Below, in pieces: positions 46,481 through 54,835 of a DNA stretch of 64,000 nt. The stretch spans positions 6,738,753 through 6,802,752 of the forward strand of contig NZ_CP034072.1 of assembly GCF_003855255.1 (NCBI RefSeq). Reading direction: 5' to 3'. The notes beneath the pieces are model-generated. The model was given only the letters and a program-made list of their open reading frames with translations. It had not been told where the DNA came from and did no database searches. Source of the stretch: Mycolicibacterium nivoides (GTDB taxonomy: Bacteria; Actinomycetota; Actinomycetes; Mycobacteriales; Mycobacteriaceae). Every line of letters starts with the position of its first letter. Position 1 is the first letter of the stretch. The position numbers and the translations under genes are program-made.

Positions 46481-47725
46481 TCAGCCGACCGGAATCTCGG
46501 CCGCGATCCGGTCCAGCACCGCGGGATAGCGGTTGGCCTCCCGGTGTGCCCCGGGCTTGCCACTGCTGACGATCGCCGCCGACAGGCTGCGTTGCGGGTC
46601 GGCCCACACCGCGATGTCGACCAACCCGGTGTGCCCGAATGCCGAAGGGGTGTTGCGGCCGAACGGCCCGAAACGCTTCCCGCCGAGCATGTAGCCGGTG
46701 CCCCAGCGCATCGGCTTGAGGCCGGTCGCCACGTCCGGGCGCATGCGCCGGCACGGCGCCGTCGCGGCCTGCAACGTCTCCGGTTTCATGATCCGGACTC
46801 CGTCGAGTTCTCCTCCGCGGCGCAGGATTTCGGCGAACCGCGACAGCTCGTCGGCGTTGGATACGGTGGTCGACGACGGGATGACACTGGTCAGGAACAA
46901 TGGGGTGTTGCTGAGCGGGATGATGCGGTCCAGCGTCCCGCCCACTGCGGCCCGGAACGCCGCGGCGATCGGCGCGGGCAACGGCTTGCCCGTGACGTGG
47001 CTGGGTGCCACCAGCGGAACCTCTTCTGCGGCAACGCCGTAATTGGTCCACCGGAACCCCAGCGGGTCGAGAATCTCGTCGGCCAGGATGTCGCGGATGT
47101 TGCGGCCCGTGGCTGCCGAGACGATCTCACGGACCAGCGGACCCCAGGTCAGGCCGTGATAGATGTGCACGAGGCCGGGCCGGTAGACCGGTTTGAGCAG
47201 GGCGAGTTGCTCACGGGTGTACTCGCTGTCGTCCACGCGGGTGACGTCAGGTCGCGGTCCGGTGTGGATCGGCACGCCGGCGCTGTGGGTGATCACGTGC
47301 CGGATCGTGGTGCGGTCCTTGCCGTGGCTGGTGTAGCTGGGCAGGTAGTCGCAGACCCGGTCGTCGAGGGAAAAGTGTCCCTGCTCGACGAGCATGTGGA
47401 CCACGGTCGTACTGATCGCCTTGGCCGCCGAGTAGACGCAGAACGGGGTCGCGGTCGTGACGGGGATCTTTTCGGCGTCCGGCGCATCGTCAGGGCCGTT
47501 GCCCCAGCCGTGCCCGATCGCGCGGTTCAGCACGGTTTTTCCGTTGCGCCGCAAGCACACCTGGATGGCCGGGTGCAGGCCGGATCCGTACCAGTACCGG
47601 ACGGATTCCCAGATCCGCTCGACGGCCGCCGGGTCGATCTCCGAATGGTCCTCGTCGCCGATGTCGGTGACGGCGTCCAGGTCGGAGGGGAGGGCGATCT
47701 TGCCGGTCGGCGCTTGTTGGCTCAT
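46481..47725 (-). CDS. beta-lactamase-family serine hydrolase/esterase
   Basis: A 414-residue penicillin-binding-protein-like hydrolase. The S-x-x-K motif is SAAK at residues 99-102, a YxN-type Tyr is likely in VHIYHGLTWG, and the HTG motif appears as GHTGLVDIAVW near the C-terminus. No signal peptide is seen, so it is probably a cytosolic esterase of the EstB/LipL type rather than a resistance beta-lactamase. Its ATG overlaps the nitrobindin stop as ATGA, so the two are translationally coupled. It ends one base after the convergent F420 gene. Confidence 0.87.
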   Translation of the reverse strand: MSQQAPTGKIALPSDLDAVTDIGDEDHSEIDPAAVERIWESVRYWYGSGLHPAIQVCLRRNGKTVLNRAIGHGWGNGPDDAPDAEKIPVTTATPFCVYSAAKAISTTVVHMLVEQGHFSLDDRVCDYLPSYTSHGKDRTTIRHVITHSAGVPIHTGPRPDVTRVDDSEYTREQLALLKPVYRPGLVHIYHGLTWGPLVREIVSAATGRNIRDILADEILDPLGFRWTNYGVAAEEVPLVAPSHVTGKPLPAPIAAAFRAAVGGTLDRIIPLSNTPLFLTSVIPSSTTVSNADELSRFAEILRRGGELDGVRIMKPETLQAATAPCRRMRPDVATGLKPMRWGTGYMLGGKRFGPFGRNTPSAFGHTGLVDIAVWADPQRSLSAAIVSSGKPGAHREANRYPAVLDRIAAEIPVG

Positions 47726-48231
47726 TCGCTCTTCCTGGTCAGGGTCGCGGAAAGGTGGTGCTGGAGTGGCTGTCCGACGGCGCCCATCCGCAGGTTGTAC
47801 GTCAGTTGGTCTCCGACGACCTGGACGGAACGCGACAGTGCCGCAACATTTTTGGCTGACGCGGTCAGCCCGATGGTGGTCGCGGCCAGCTCCAGGTCGA
47901 TGCGTCCGTCGACGGCGCGCACCGTGCCCTCCTGGATCTCGGTGATGCCGGTGGGATGCGCGAGAACCCACTCGACCCGGCCGGGTGCCGGGACCCGGAG
48001 GTATCCGGTCTCGGCGTGCAGCGGCCGGCCGTCGTCACGTGCCCTGGTGCGCTGGCTGTAGGTCAGGAACGGTTTGCCGACGTGGCCGAAGGTGATCTCT
48101 TCGAGGTACTCGAACGATTCGATCGTCGGATACTCACCGGCGCCGGGACCGGCCCAGGTACCGAGCAGCGGAGCCAGCACGGTCAGGTTCGGATGGAGGT
48201 CGGGCACAACGACAGGGTACGGCGGCGGCAT
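47722..48231 (-). CDS. nitrobindin-like haem protein (peroxynitrite isomerase family)
   Basis: A 169-residue protein of the FABP-like nitrobindin group. The N-terminal motif GTWAGPGAGEYPTIESFEYLEE and TYSQRTRARDDGRPLHAETGYLRV match the Rv2717c type. The C-terminal VGQPLQHHLSATL supplies the His that ligates ferric haem in the family. Nitrobindins convert peroxynitrite to nitrate and bind NO. It overlaps the serine hydrolase gene by 4 bases. ATG 48231 gives a short Pro-rich lead-in. Confidence 0.85.
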   Translation of the reverse strand: MPPPYPVVVPDLHPNLTVLAPLLGTWAGPGAGEYPTIESFEYLEEITFGHVGKPFLTYSQRTRARDDGRPLHAETGYLRVPAPGRVEWVLAHPTGITEIQEGTVRAVDGRIDLELAATTIGLTASAKNVAALSRSVQVVGDQLTYNLRMGAVGQPLQHHLSATLTRKSE

Positions 48232-48263
48232 GGTGGGGCCCCATCGCGTCGCGTCGGCCCAGG

Positions 48264-48899
48264 TCAGCTCGCGGTGTAGGCCTCGGCGGTGCGATCTGCC
48301 GCAGCGCGGGCCTGTGCCGGATCCTCGCCGGCCGCCAGGTCCGCCTGGTACCAGAGTTCACTCGCCGTGGTCATGAAGCCGCGGCCCTCCTCGCCGGCCG
48401 CCCAGGCCGCGCCCTCCTCCGGCGTGATGCGCTCACCGCCACTGAGGTATCCGGCCAGACCGAGAAGTGCCGAGTCCCAACCGACTCCGACCGCTCCCGG
48501 TCCGAACTGCAGCCAGAACTCGTCGTCGTCACCGGAGTGCATGATGTGGTCCAGCGTGAAGGTGGCCCGGTCCTCACCCGCGGCCGTGATGGTGACCTCC
48601 ACCCAGCTGGTCGCCCCCATGGCCTCCCATGTGGTGGTGAACGACCGCGGCGGATCGCAGCTCAGCACCTCGCCGGACGCGTTCCCTTCCAGCTGGAAAC
48701 GGCCTCCCAGCTGCAGGTCGCCCGTGACCGGCAGGAACCAGCGGGGGATCCGTTCGATGCTGGTGCAGGCATCCCACAGATCGGCGGCGTCGGTGTCGTA
48801 GGTCTGGCTGACGCTCACGACGCGCGCTTCACGGGCCTCGAACGTCTTGCGGCCCACGCTGCGCCGGACTGCGTTGAGCTGGTGTTGGACGTCGATCAC
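48264..48899 (-). CDS. SRPBCC (AHSA1/START-like) domain protein
   Basis: A 211-residue protein with an AHSA1-type SRPBCC fold: SVSQTYDTDAADLWDACTSIERIPRWFLPVTGDLQLGGRFQLEGN, then EVLSCDPPRSFTTTWE. Such proteins in ArsR-SRPBCC pairs are small-molecule binding proteins of unknown role. Its GTG start overlaps the ArsR stop as GTGA, so it belongs to the ArsR-controlled operon. An additional C-terminal helical part (about residues 150-211) follows the SRPBCC domain. Confidence 0.85.
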   Translation of the reverse strand: MIDVQHQLNAVRRSVGRKTFEAREARVVSVSQTYDTDAADLWDACTSIERIPRWFLPVTGDLQLGGRFQLEGNASGEVLSCDPPRSFTTTWEAMGATSWVEVTITAAGEDRATFTLDHIMHSGDDDEFWLQFGPGAVGVGWDSALLGLAGYLSGGERITPEEGAAWAAGEEGRGFMTTASELWYQADLAAGEDPAQARAAADRTAEAYTAS

Positions 48900-49249
48900 G
48901 GGGAAGCCTCCTTGTTCGTCGTTCTTCTTCGTTCACGTTTGCCGCGCGCGATCTCGGTTGCCAGGGCATCCAGATGCGGTGTCCAGTTGTGCCGGAACCG
49001 CTCCAGCCACTGGTCGACCTCGCGCAGCGGCGCGGTGTCGACGCTGTACAGCCGGCGGGTGCCTTCTGCCCGCACGCTGGCGAAACCGTTGTCCCGCAAC
49101 ACCTTGAGGTGTTGTGAGACCGCGGGCTGGCTGATCTCGAACTCGGCTCGGATCACGTCGGTGATGGCACCGGATGACATCTCACCCGTCTGGATGAGCT
49201 CGAGGATCCGCCTGCGCACCGGGTCTCCGAGGATGTCGAAGGCGTGCAC
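48896..49249 (-). CDS. ArsR-family transcriptional regulator
   Basis: A 117-residue winged-helix repressor. The recognition region is AEFEISQPAVSQHLKVLRDNGFASVRAEGTRRLYSVD, with the N-terminal helix FDILGDPVRRRILELIQTG. No Cys-rich metal site is visible, which fits the non-metal ArsR subgroup paired with SRPBCC proteins. GTG 49249 lies 20 bases downstream of a perfect palindrome, its likely autoregulatory operator. It shares an operon with the SRPBCC gene. Confidence 0.9.
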   Translation of the reverse strand: MHAFDILGDPVRRRILELIQTGEMSSGAITDVIRAEFEISQPAVSQHLKVLRDNGFASVRAEGTRRLYSVDTAPLREVDQWLERFRHNWTPHLDALATEIARGKRERRRTTNKEASP

Positions 49250-49269
49250 GTGACCCAGAGTAAAAGCTG

Positions 49270-49285
49270 TGACTTATATAAGTCA
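49270..49285. promoter_or_regulatory. perfect palindrome, probable ArsR operator
   Basis: TGACTTATATAAGTCA is a 16-base perfect palindrome, very AT-rich for this genome, 20 bases upstream of the arsR start. Size and position fit an ArsR-type autoregulatory operator. Confidence 0.7.
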
Positions 49286-49389
49286 AGACTGAACCTTGCA
49301 CCGCGACCGACCGTGTCTGTACGCAACACGCCGCGAAACAGCGACATTTTGGGGTCGCTCGCGGTGCAACCGACTGCGCACCGGCCTGG

Positions 49390-50025
49390 TTACGACGTGT
49401 GCGCGATGACCATGGCCTGGGCCGTGGGTTCATCCAGTTGCGCCTGACGCGCCCGCTTGGTCGTCGCGTACACGGTGAAGCCCGATGCCTCCAGCGCCGC
49501 GGATACCGCGGTGACGTCGTGTCGCAGGAACGTCAGCGCCACGTCCCGGCCGAACGCGTGGTCGTAGACCGCCGTCTCGCCGTCGGTCTGGAATCCCAAC
49601 AGCAACCAGCCCGGATCGGTCAGGACCCGGCGGAACGCGGAGAACAGCTCGGGCAGTGCCTCGGCGGGGGTGTGGATGATCGAGTACCAGGCGCACACCG
49701 CATCGAAGGTCCCCGCCTCATACGGGAGGTCGAACATGTCGGCGGTGTGAAACCGCACCTCCGGCCACTGTTGCCTGGCGAGGGCGATCATCGCGGCCGA
49801 GCCGTCGACCCCCTCGGTCCGCAGACCGCAGTCGGCAAGCTCGGCGGCGGCCTCCCCGGGCCCGCATCCCGCATCGAGGGCTCTCGTGCCGCCGGACCGC
49901 ACTGCCAGGTCTGCGAAGGACCGCAGGACAGCGCGATCGAAGGGGCGGGATTCGAACTCGCCGGCGAACGTCCGGGCGTACTCGTCTGCGATCACGTCGT
50001 ACTGCTCATATGCCCGGCCACCCAC
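49390..50025 (-). CDS. class I SAM-dependent methyltransferase
   Basis: A 211-residue methyltransferase. SAM motif I is ALDAGCGPGEAAAELADCG (about residue 49), followed by TEGVDGSAAMIALARQQWP, FDAVCAWYSIIHTP and RRVLTDPGWLLLGFQ. The start GTG 50025 lies 63 bases from the divergent membrane protein gene. Substrate unknown; generic methyltransferase_11 type. Confidence 0.87.
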   Translation of the reverse strand: MGGRAYEQYDVIADEYARTFAGEFESRPFDRAVLRSFADLAVRSGGTRALDAGCGPGEAAAELADCGLRTEGVDGSAAMIALARQQWPEVRFHTADMFDLPYEAGTFDAVCAWYSIIHTPAEALPELFSAFRRVLTDPGWLLLGFQTDGETAVYDHAFGRDVALTFLRHDVTAVSAALEASGFTVYATTKRARQAQLDEPTAQAMVIAHTS

Positions 50026-50087
50026 TGCGCCAACTCTAGGGCCCGACGCCGGAAGCCCAGCTCAGGCCGCACGGTAAGGTTCCGCAG

Positions 50088-50630
50088 GTGAGCACCTCAG
50101 CCAAGCATGCCGCGCGTCTGCGCGGTGGTCTGGTCGGCGCGTGCTCGGCACTCACCGCAACGGTCGCGCACACCGCGGCCGGCGGGATGACCCCGACGAG
50201 CAGCCCGCTGATCGTGCTGTTGCTGCTGTGCGCGGCGCTCGGTGCCGCCGTCGGTGGCCTGAACCCGCAGACGCGCCCGGTCAAGACCGGCCTGCTCATC
50301 GCGGGCCTGGGCGCCGGACAGCTACTCGGTCACTTCGCACTGGCGATGTCCGGTGGGCACCATCACGCGGCATCGCTTCTCACCGCACCCATGATCGGGA
50401 TGCACGCCGCGGCCGCGGTGGGTCTCGGGCTGGTGATCGGCATGGCCGAGTACCTGTTCGTGGTCGGCGCCTCGGTGCTGTCCTGGTTGCGGATCTTCGC
50501 CACCGCCCGGATCCGCCCGTTGGTGCGTGAGCTCTGGTGGCCTTCGAATGTGGTTGTGGCGCGGCCTGTTCTGCTGCACGCCGGCCTGGGGATGCGAGCG
50601 CCGCCAGCGGTGTCCGGCATGGGCGGCTGA
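50088..50630 (+). CDS. His-rich four-helix membrane protein of the copper/haem locus
   Basis: A 180-residue integral membrane protein with hydrophobic helices near residues 13-32, 40-57, 68-86 and 100-130. The loop after helix 3 contains SGGHHHAAS, and a further His lies in GMHAAA, suggesting metal binding. Such proteins accompany PepSY, PCuAC and DyP genes in actinobacteria, as here (all same strand, next gene about 110 bases on). A role in copper handling is inferred from context; no family name assigned. Confidence 0.7.
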   Translation: MSTSAKHAARLRGGLVGACSALTATVAHTAAGGMTPTSSPLIVLLLLCAALGAAVGGLNPQTRPVKTGLLIAGLGAGQLLGHFALAMSGGHHHAASLLTAPMIGMHAAAAVGLGLVIGMAEYLFVVGASVLSWLRIFATARIRPLVRELWWPSNVVVARPVLLHAGLGMRAPPAVSGMGG

Positions 50631-50738
50631 CGCCCACCCCTTCATTCTGAGCCCGTCGAACTGACGGGCTGTTACCCGTTTGTGCGCCCGCGCGCACTGT
50701 TCCGGTGTTCTCAAGATCTTTTCCGCGAAGGCATTTCC

Positions 50739-52139
50739 ATGACCATCACCCCTGACGATCAACTACGGGACGCATCCCCTCCTCCCGTCAAGTCCAACTC
50801 CGTCCGTCCCCTTCTGGTGCGGCTGCACTTCTACGCCGGCGTATTCGTCGGTCCGTTCATCCTGATCGCGGCCGTCACCGGTCTGCTCTACGCGCTGATC
50901 CCGCAGATCGACACCTTCGTCTACCGACACGAGCTGACGGTCGCGCAGGTCGGGACCGAACGGCTGCCGCTGGCCGATCAGCTGGCCGCGGCGCGCCATG
51001 CCCATCCCGAAGGCACGGTGGAGAGCATCCGCCCGCCCGCAGCCCCCGACGAGACCACCCAGATCAGCCTGCTGGTGGGGCCGGAATTCAAGGACGTTCC
51101 GCCGGACTACTCGCGCACGGTGTTCGTCGACCCCTACACCGGCGAGGTGCGCGGGGCGCTGACCACCTACGGGCAGTGGATGCCGATGCGGGCCTGGTTC
51201 GACGAGCTGCACCGCAACCTGCATCTCGGGGCGTTCGGCCGCAACTACAGCGAGCTGGCCGCCAGCTGGATGTGGGTGATCGCACTGGCCGGGCTGGCCC
51301 TGTGGGTCATGCGGCGCCGGGAGAACCGAACGGTGCGCGATCTGGTTCTGCCCGACCGGACGGCCTCGGGCCGTCGACGCACGCTGTCCTGGCACGGCGC
51401 GGTGGGCGTGTGGATCGTGGCGGTCCTGTTGGCGCTGTCGGTGTCGGGCATCACCTGGTCGCGTTACGCGGGGGAGACGGTCAACGGCATTCAGGCACGG
51501 CTGAACACCACGGCGCCTGCCGTGGACACCTCGTTGTCCGGGGCCCCGGTGCCTGAGGCGGCACACCACGGGCAGCACGGCGGCCAGGCCGAGTTGCGCG
51601 GCGCCGATACCGTGCTGCGGGCCGCCGAGCAGGCCGGACTGCGTGGCCCGATGTGGCTGTACCCGCCTGCCGAAGCCGGTGAGGCCTGGAAAGTTGCCGA
51701 GCGCAAACGTGATTGGCCCACCCGTGCCGACGCGATCGCGGTCGACCCTGAAACCGGGGCGGTGACCGATCGGGTGAACCTGGCGCAGTGGCCCTTGCTG
51801 GCCAAGCTCACGGACTGGACGATCGATGCCCATATGGGCCTGCTGTTCGGCATTGCCAACCAGATCGTGCTGGCGATCGCCATGGTTGGACTGATCACCG
51901 TCATCGTGCGCGGCTACCGAATGTGGTGGCAGCGCAGGCCCACGCGCGGTTCGGCCTGGGCCGTGGGCCGCGCGCCGCTGCGCGGGGCGCTGCGGCAGTT
52001 GCCGCCTTGGGGCAGCGTGGCGATCGTCGCCGTCGCGGCCGTCATCGGGTGGTCCCTCCCGCTGTTCGGGTTGAGTCTGGTGGCTTTTCTGCTGGTCGAT
52101 GTCGCTGTGGCGTGGTGGAAGGAAAGATCAAATGTCTAA
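50739..52139 (+). CDS. PepSY-associated transmembrane protein
   Basis: A 466-residue membrane protein of the PepSY_TM family. It starts RLHFYAGVFVGPFILIAAVTGLLYAL, the typical first helix with His, followed by a periplasmic domain with DPYTGEVRG and the second helix pair (MWVIALAGLALWVMRRR). LHRNLHLG and IDAHMGLLFG carry conserved His. A His-rich loop (AAHHGQHGG) is near residue 270. ATG 50739 is chosen; the ORF is open from 50682. Related proteins act in iron/siderophore or copper uptake. Its stop overlaps the PCuAC start by 8 bases. Confidence 0.87.
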   Translation: MTITPDDQLRDASPPPVKSNSVRPLLVRLHFYAGVFVGPFILIAAVTGLLYALIPQIDTFVYRHELTVAQVGTERLPLADQLAAARHAHPEGTVESIRPPAAPDETTQISLLVGPEFKDVPPDYSRTVFVDPYTGEVRGALTTYGQWMPMRAWFDELHRNLHLGAFGRNYSELAASWMWVIALAGLALWVMRRRENRTVRDLVLPDRTASGRRRTLSWHGAVGVWIVAVLLALSVSGITWSRYAGETVNGIQARLNTTAPAVDTSLSGAPVPEAAHHGQHGGQAELRGADTVLRAAEQAGLRGPMWLYPPAEAGEAWKVAERKRDWPTRADAIAVDPETGAVTDRVNLAQWPLLAKLTDWTIDAHMGLLFGIANQIVLAIAMVGLITVIVRGYRMWWQRRPTRGSAWAVGRAPLRGALRQLPPWGSVAIVAVAAVIGWSLPLFGLSLVAFLLVDVAVAWWKERSNV

Positions 52140-52638
52140 GGTCGCAGCTGTTCTGACGGGGACCGCGCTGGCGTTGGCGGTAGGACTGGGCGCCTGCACC
52201 GAGCAACATCACGACGAGAAGATGGCCGAGACGGTGCAGGTCAGTGAGCAATGGGCCAGCGCCGCTGATACCGGGATGACCGCTGTCTTCGGCACGCTCA
52301 AGAACACCGGCCACCATGATGTGCGCATCGTGTCGGCGACCTCCCCGGCTGCAGGCATGGTGGAAGTGCACGAGGTGGTCAGCGATGGCGGCGGGTCGAA
52401 AACCATGCGGCCCAAGGAAGGTGGTCTCACCATCGCGGCCGGTGGCACCCATGAACTGGTCCCCGGCGGGGATCACCTGATGTTGATGGACCTGAAGGCG
52501 CCACTGCAGCCCGGCGCCGACGTTCCGGTCTCGCTGATGTTCGACGACGGGTCGTCATTGCCGGTCACGGCCCAGGTGCGGGATTTCGCCGGCGGTAACG
52601 AGAACTATCAGCCCCCATCCCCGCGCGGACATGGCTGA
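52132..52638 (+). CDS. PCuAC-type copper chaperone lipoprotein
   Basis: A 168-residue lipoprotein with lipobox VGLGAC (Cys22) followed by EQHHDEK. The PCuAC copper-binding pattern, a His (VEVHEVV), a Met (KTMRP) and the His-x-Met end (DHLML), is present with slightly longer spacings than the consensus. PCuAC proteins deliver Cu(I) to cytochrome oxidase or other targets on the outer face of the membrane. It is translationally coupled to the PepSY gene before it and the DyP gene after it (8-base overlaps each side). Confidence 0.85.
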   Translation: MSKVAAVLTGTALALAVGLGACTEQHHDEKMAETVQVSEQWASAADTGMTAVFGTLKNTGHHDVRIVSATSPAAGMVEVHEVVSDGGGSKTMRPKEGGLTIAAGGTHELVPGGDHLMLMDLKAPLQPGADVPVSLMFDDGSSLPVTAQVRDFAGGNENYQPPSPRGHG

Positions 52639-53851
52639 GCCGTCCCGCCTCGCGGTCAGCCGGAGGCGTCTCCTCACCGGGGGCGCTGCCGCGCTGGCCG
52701 GCGGCGCGGTGCTGAATCAGTCCGGCGCGGCCCATTCCGCCACTGTGCAAAGCGGTTTCGGTGTCGATGTAGAGCCGTTCCACGGACCGCACCAGGGCGG
52801 GATCGCCACCGCGCCGCAGTCGCACGGGCTGTTCGTGGCATTCGATCTGAACGAAGGCGCAAAGGCCGACGCACGCCGCACGGAACGGGAAACCGTCGCC
52901 GCGATCCTGCGATTGTGGACGGCCGACGCCGCCCGCCTGACCCGCGGCGCTCCTGCGCTGGCCGACACCGAACCCGAACTCGCCACCCGCCCAGCCAGGT
53001 TGACGATCACCGTCGGCCTGGGAGTCGAGTTGTTCGACCGGATCGGACCGGCGGGATCCCGGCCGCGGTCGGCCCGTGAGCTGCCGGTGTTCGACGTGGA
53101 CCGGCTCGAAGACAGATGGTCCGGCGGTGATCTGGTGCTGCAGATCTGTGCCGACGATCCGGTGACGGTGGCCCACGCCAACCGCGTGCTGACCAAGAAC
53201 GTCCGGTCCATGGCGACCCCGCGCTGGCGGCAGGCCGGGTTCCGCAATGCCCGCGGCGCCGACGCGAGCGGCACCACCATGCGCAATCTGATGGGACAGG
53301 TCGACGGCACCGCGAACCTCACCGCCGCCGACTTCGATGATCTGGTCTGGATGTCCGGCCCGGTGCACCCGGGTCTGGCCGGCGGCACGCTGATGGTCAT
53401 CCGGCGGATCGCCATGCACCTGGACACCTGGGACGAGCTGGACCGTCAGAGCAAGGAGTTCACCGTCGGCCGGACCCTGGATTCCGGGGCGCCACTGACC
53501 GGTAGCCGTGAGGCGGACGAACCGGACTTCTCCTTGATGCACAACGGAATTCCGGTCATTCCGCAGAACTCGCACGTCGCGCTGGCGCACCATCGCGGCA
53601 CGCGGGAACGCTTTCTGCGCAGGCCCTACAACTACGACGATCCGCCGGGACCTGGTCAGGCCTCGAACACCGGGTTGATCTTCGCGACCTTCCAACGCGA
53701 TATCGACGAGCAGTTCCTGCCGGTGCAGCGCCGCCTCGCCAAGTTCGATGCGCTCAACCAGTGGACCACGGCCATCGGGTCGTCGGTGTTCGTGGTGCCC
53801 GGCGGGGTGCGGACACCCGACGGTTATCTGGGGCAGGAGTTGATCGGCTGA
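52631..53851 (+). CDS. Dyp-type (EfeB-like) haem peroxidase, Tat-exported
   Basis: A 406-residue peroxidase with a twin-arginine signal (SRRRLLTGGAAALAGGAVL). The GxxDG motif is GQVDGT near residue 222, and the haem-ligand region QNSHVALAHHRGTRERFLRRPYNYDD follows. Dyp-type peroxidases oxidise dyes, phenols or, in EfeB-type members, take part in iron or haem handling. It overlaps the copper lipoprotein gene by 8 bases, so the PepSY-PCuAC-DyP genes form one unit, pointing to metal-dependent maturation or oxidation outside the cytoplasm. Confidence 0.9.
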   Translation: MAEPSRLAVSRRRLLTGGAAALAGGAVLNQSGAAHSATVQSGFGVDVEPFHGPHQGGIATAPQSHGLFVAFDLNEGAKADARRTERETVAAILRLWTADAARLTRGAPALADTEPELATRPARLTITVGLGVELFDRIGPAGSRPRSARELPVFDVDRLEDRWSGGDLVLQICADDPVTVAHANRVLTKNVRSMATPRWRQAGFRNARGADASGTTMRNLMGQVDGTANLTAADFDDLVWMSGPVHPGLAGGTLMVIRRIAMHLDTWDELDRQSKEFTVGRTLDSGAPLTGSREADEPDFSLMHNGIPVIPQNSHVALAHHRGTRERFLRRPYNYDDPPGPGQASNTGLIFATFQRDIDEQFLPVQRRLAKFDALNQWTTAIGSSVFVVPGGVRTPDGYLGQELIG

Positions 53852-53863
53852 ACTCAGGCCACC

Positions 53864-54040
53864 GTCGGCGACGTGTTTGGGGCCGGCGCCGTGGGCGACG
53901 CGCAGTGCGATGTCGGCCTCGGTACGGGTCAGGTGGTACAGGCGTTGCGGGAGTGCCGTGCTGGGTTCGGGCTCATGGGCAGGGTCGACCAGTATCACCA
54001 GCGCCCGCCGCCGGTCCGGCTCCTGGCGGCCATCCCCTTG
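53864..54040 (-). pseudogene. LuxR-family regulator remnant (linker/HTH start only)
   Basis: The minus strand encodes RRRALVILVDPAHEPEP and YHLTRTEADIALRVAHGAG, which are the linker and first helix typical of LuxR-type regulators (compare VDPEREPEP and LYGLTRAEAEVALR patterns). The sequence stops before the recognition helix. It has no start codon or sensor domain of its own. The surrounding 53852-54155 interval has no other gene, so this is what remains in a 300-base gap. Confidence 0.55.
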
Positions 54041-54155
54041 AGTGCGGATCGAGGTTGGTCTATTTCGAGTGGTCGGAGATGGCGTGCGAAATGGACCGAC
54101 GCTGAGCTGACGATTGCTCTGCACAGACCGCACACTGCTGATCTACTCTCGCGGT

Positions 54156-54824
54156 ATGACCGATCACGACAAAGCCGCGGCCCGGCGCGAAATTGCCGAC
54201 GCTCTGCTCAACGCCCTCAACCGGCGCCACGAAGTGCTCGACGTGATCGTGGACGCCGACGATCGCCCGGCGGCCATCGAAGCGGTTGCTGGTCTGCTCG
54301 GCACCTCGCACGCCGCCGCCGAAGCCGTGGTGGGGTTGTCGTTCGCGCAGATCACCAAGGACTCGCGGCGCGCCATCGCGGCCGAGCTCGACGACCTCAA
54401 CTCCCAGCTCAGCTTCACGGTGTTGGAGCGTCCGGCGGCCTCGGGTGAATCCCTGGATCTGCGGCCGTTCGCCGCCGAAACCGACCGCGACATCTTCGTC
54501 GCCCGGACCACCGACGTCGGTGCTTCCGGCGACGGGTCGGGTGCGCCCGCGGCCGATGTCGACGACGAGATCCGCGCGGCGCTGGGCCGGGTGGACGCCG
54601 AAGAGGCTGCCTGGTTCGTGGCGTTGGAGGGCGACCAGAAGGTCGGCATGGTGTTCGGCGAACTGAGCCACGGCGAGGTCAACGTCCGGATCTGGATCCA
54701 CCCGGACTTCCGTAAGCGCGGCTACGGCACCGCCGCCCTGCGTAAGTGTCGCTCCGAGATGGCGACGTACTTTCCCGCCGTGCCGATGGTGGTGCGTGCC
54801 CCGGGGGCCCTTCCCCGGTCGTAA
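54156..54824 (+). CDS. GNAT acetyltransferase with GyrA-like helical N-terminal segment
   Basis: A 222-residue protein. The C-terminal part (about 85-222) is a GNAT domain with VRIWIHPDFRKRGYGTAALRKC as acetyl-CoA binding loop. The N-terminal part (about 15-75) reads LLNALNRRHEVLDVIVDADD, then AVVGLSFAQITKDSRRAI. It closely resembles the helical segment near the end of the GyrA/ParC breakage-reunion domain, where AxAIL-type and LRRLTxxE-type stretches occur. Start ATG 54156 lies within the ORF; the frame is open from 54114. The gyrase-like segment might target the enzyme to topoisomerase or simply be a reused helical hairpin. Confidence 0.7.
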   Translation: MTDHDKAAARREIADALLNALNRRHEVLDVIVDADDRPAAIEAVAGLLGTSHAAAEAVVGLSFAQITKDSRRAIAAELDDLNSQLSFTVLERPAASGESLDLRPFAAETDRDIFVARTTDVGASGDGSGAPAADVDDEIRAALGRVDAEEAAWFVALEGDQKVGMVFGELSHGEVNVRIWIHPDFRKRGYGTAALRKCRSEMATYFPAVPMVVRAPGALPRS

Positions 54825-54835
54825 CGCGCCTGCGT

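Noticed and set aside
46544..48061. 505-codon plus-strand ORF opposite the serine hydrolase and nitrobindin genes
   Set aside because: Low-complexity Arg/Asp/Val-rich translation with no motif; the minus strand holds well-motifed genes.
52565..53863. Minus-strand ORF opposite the DyP gene
   Set aside because: Only its first part (53864-54040) resembles a protein family; the rest is antisense to DyP.
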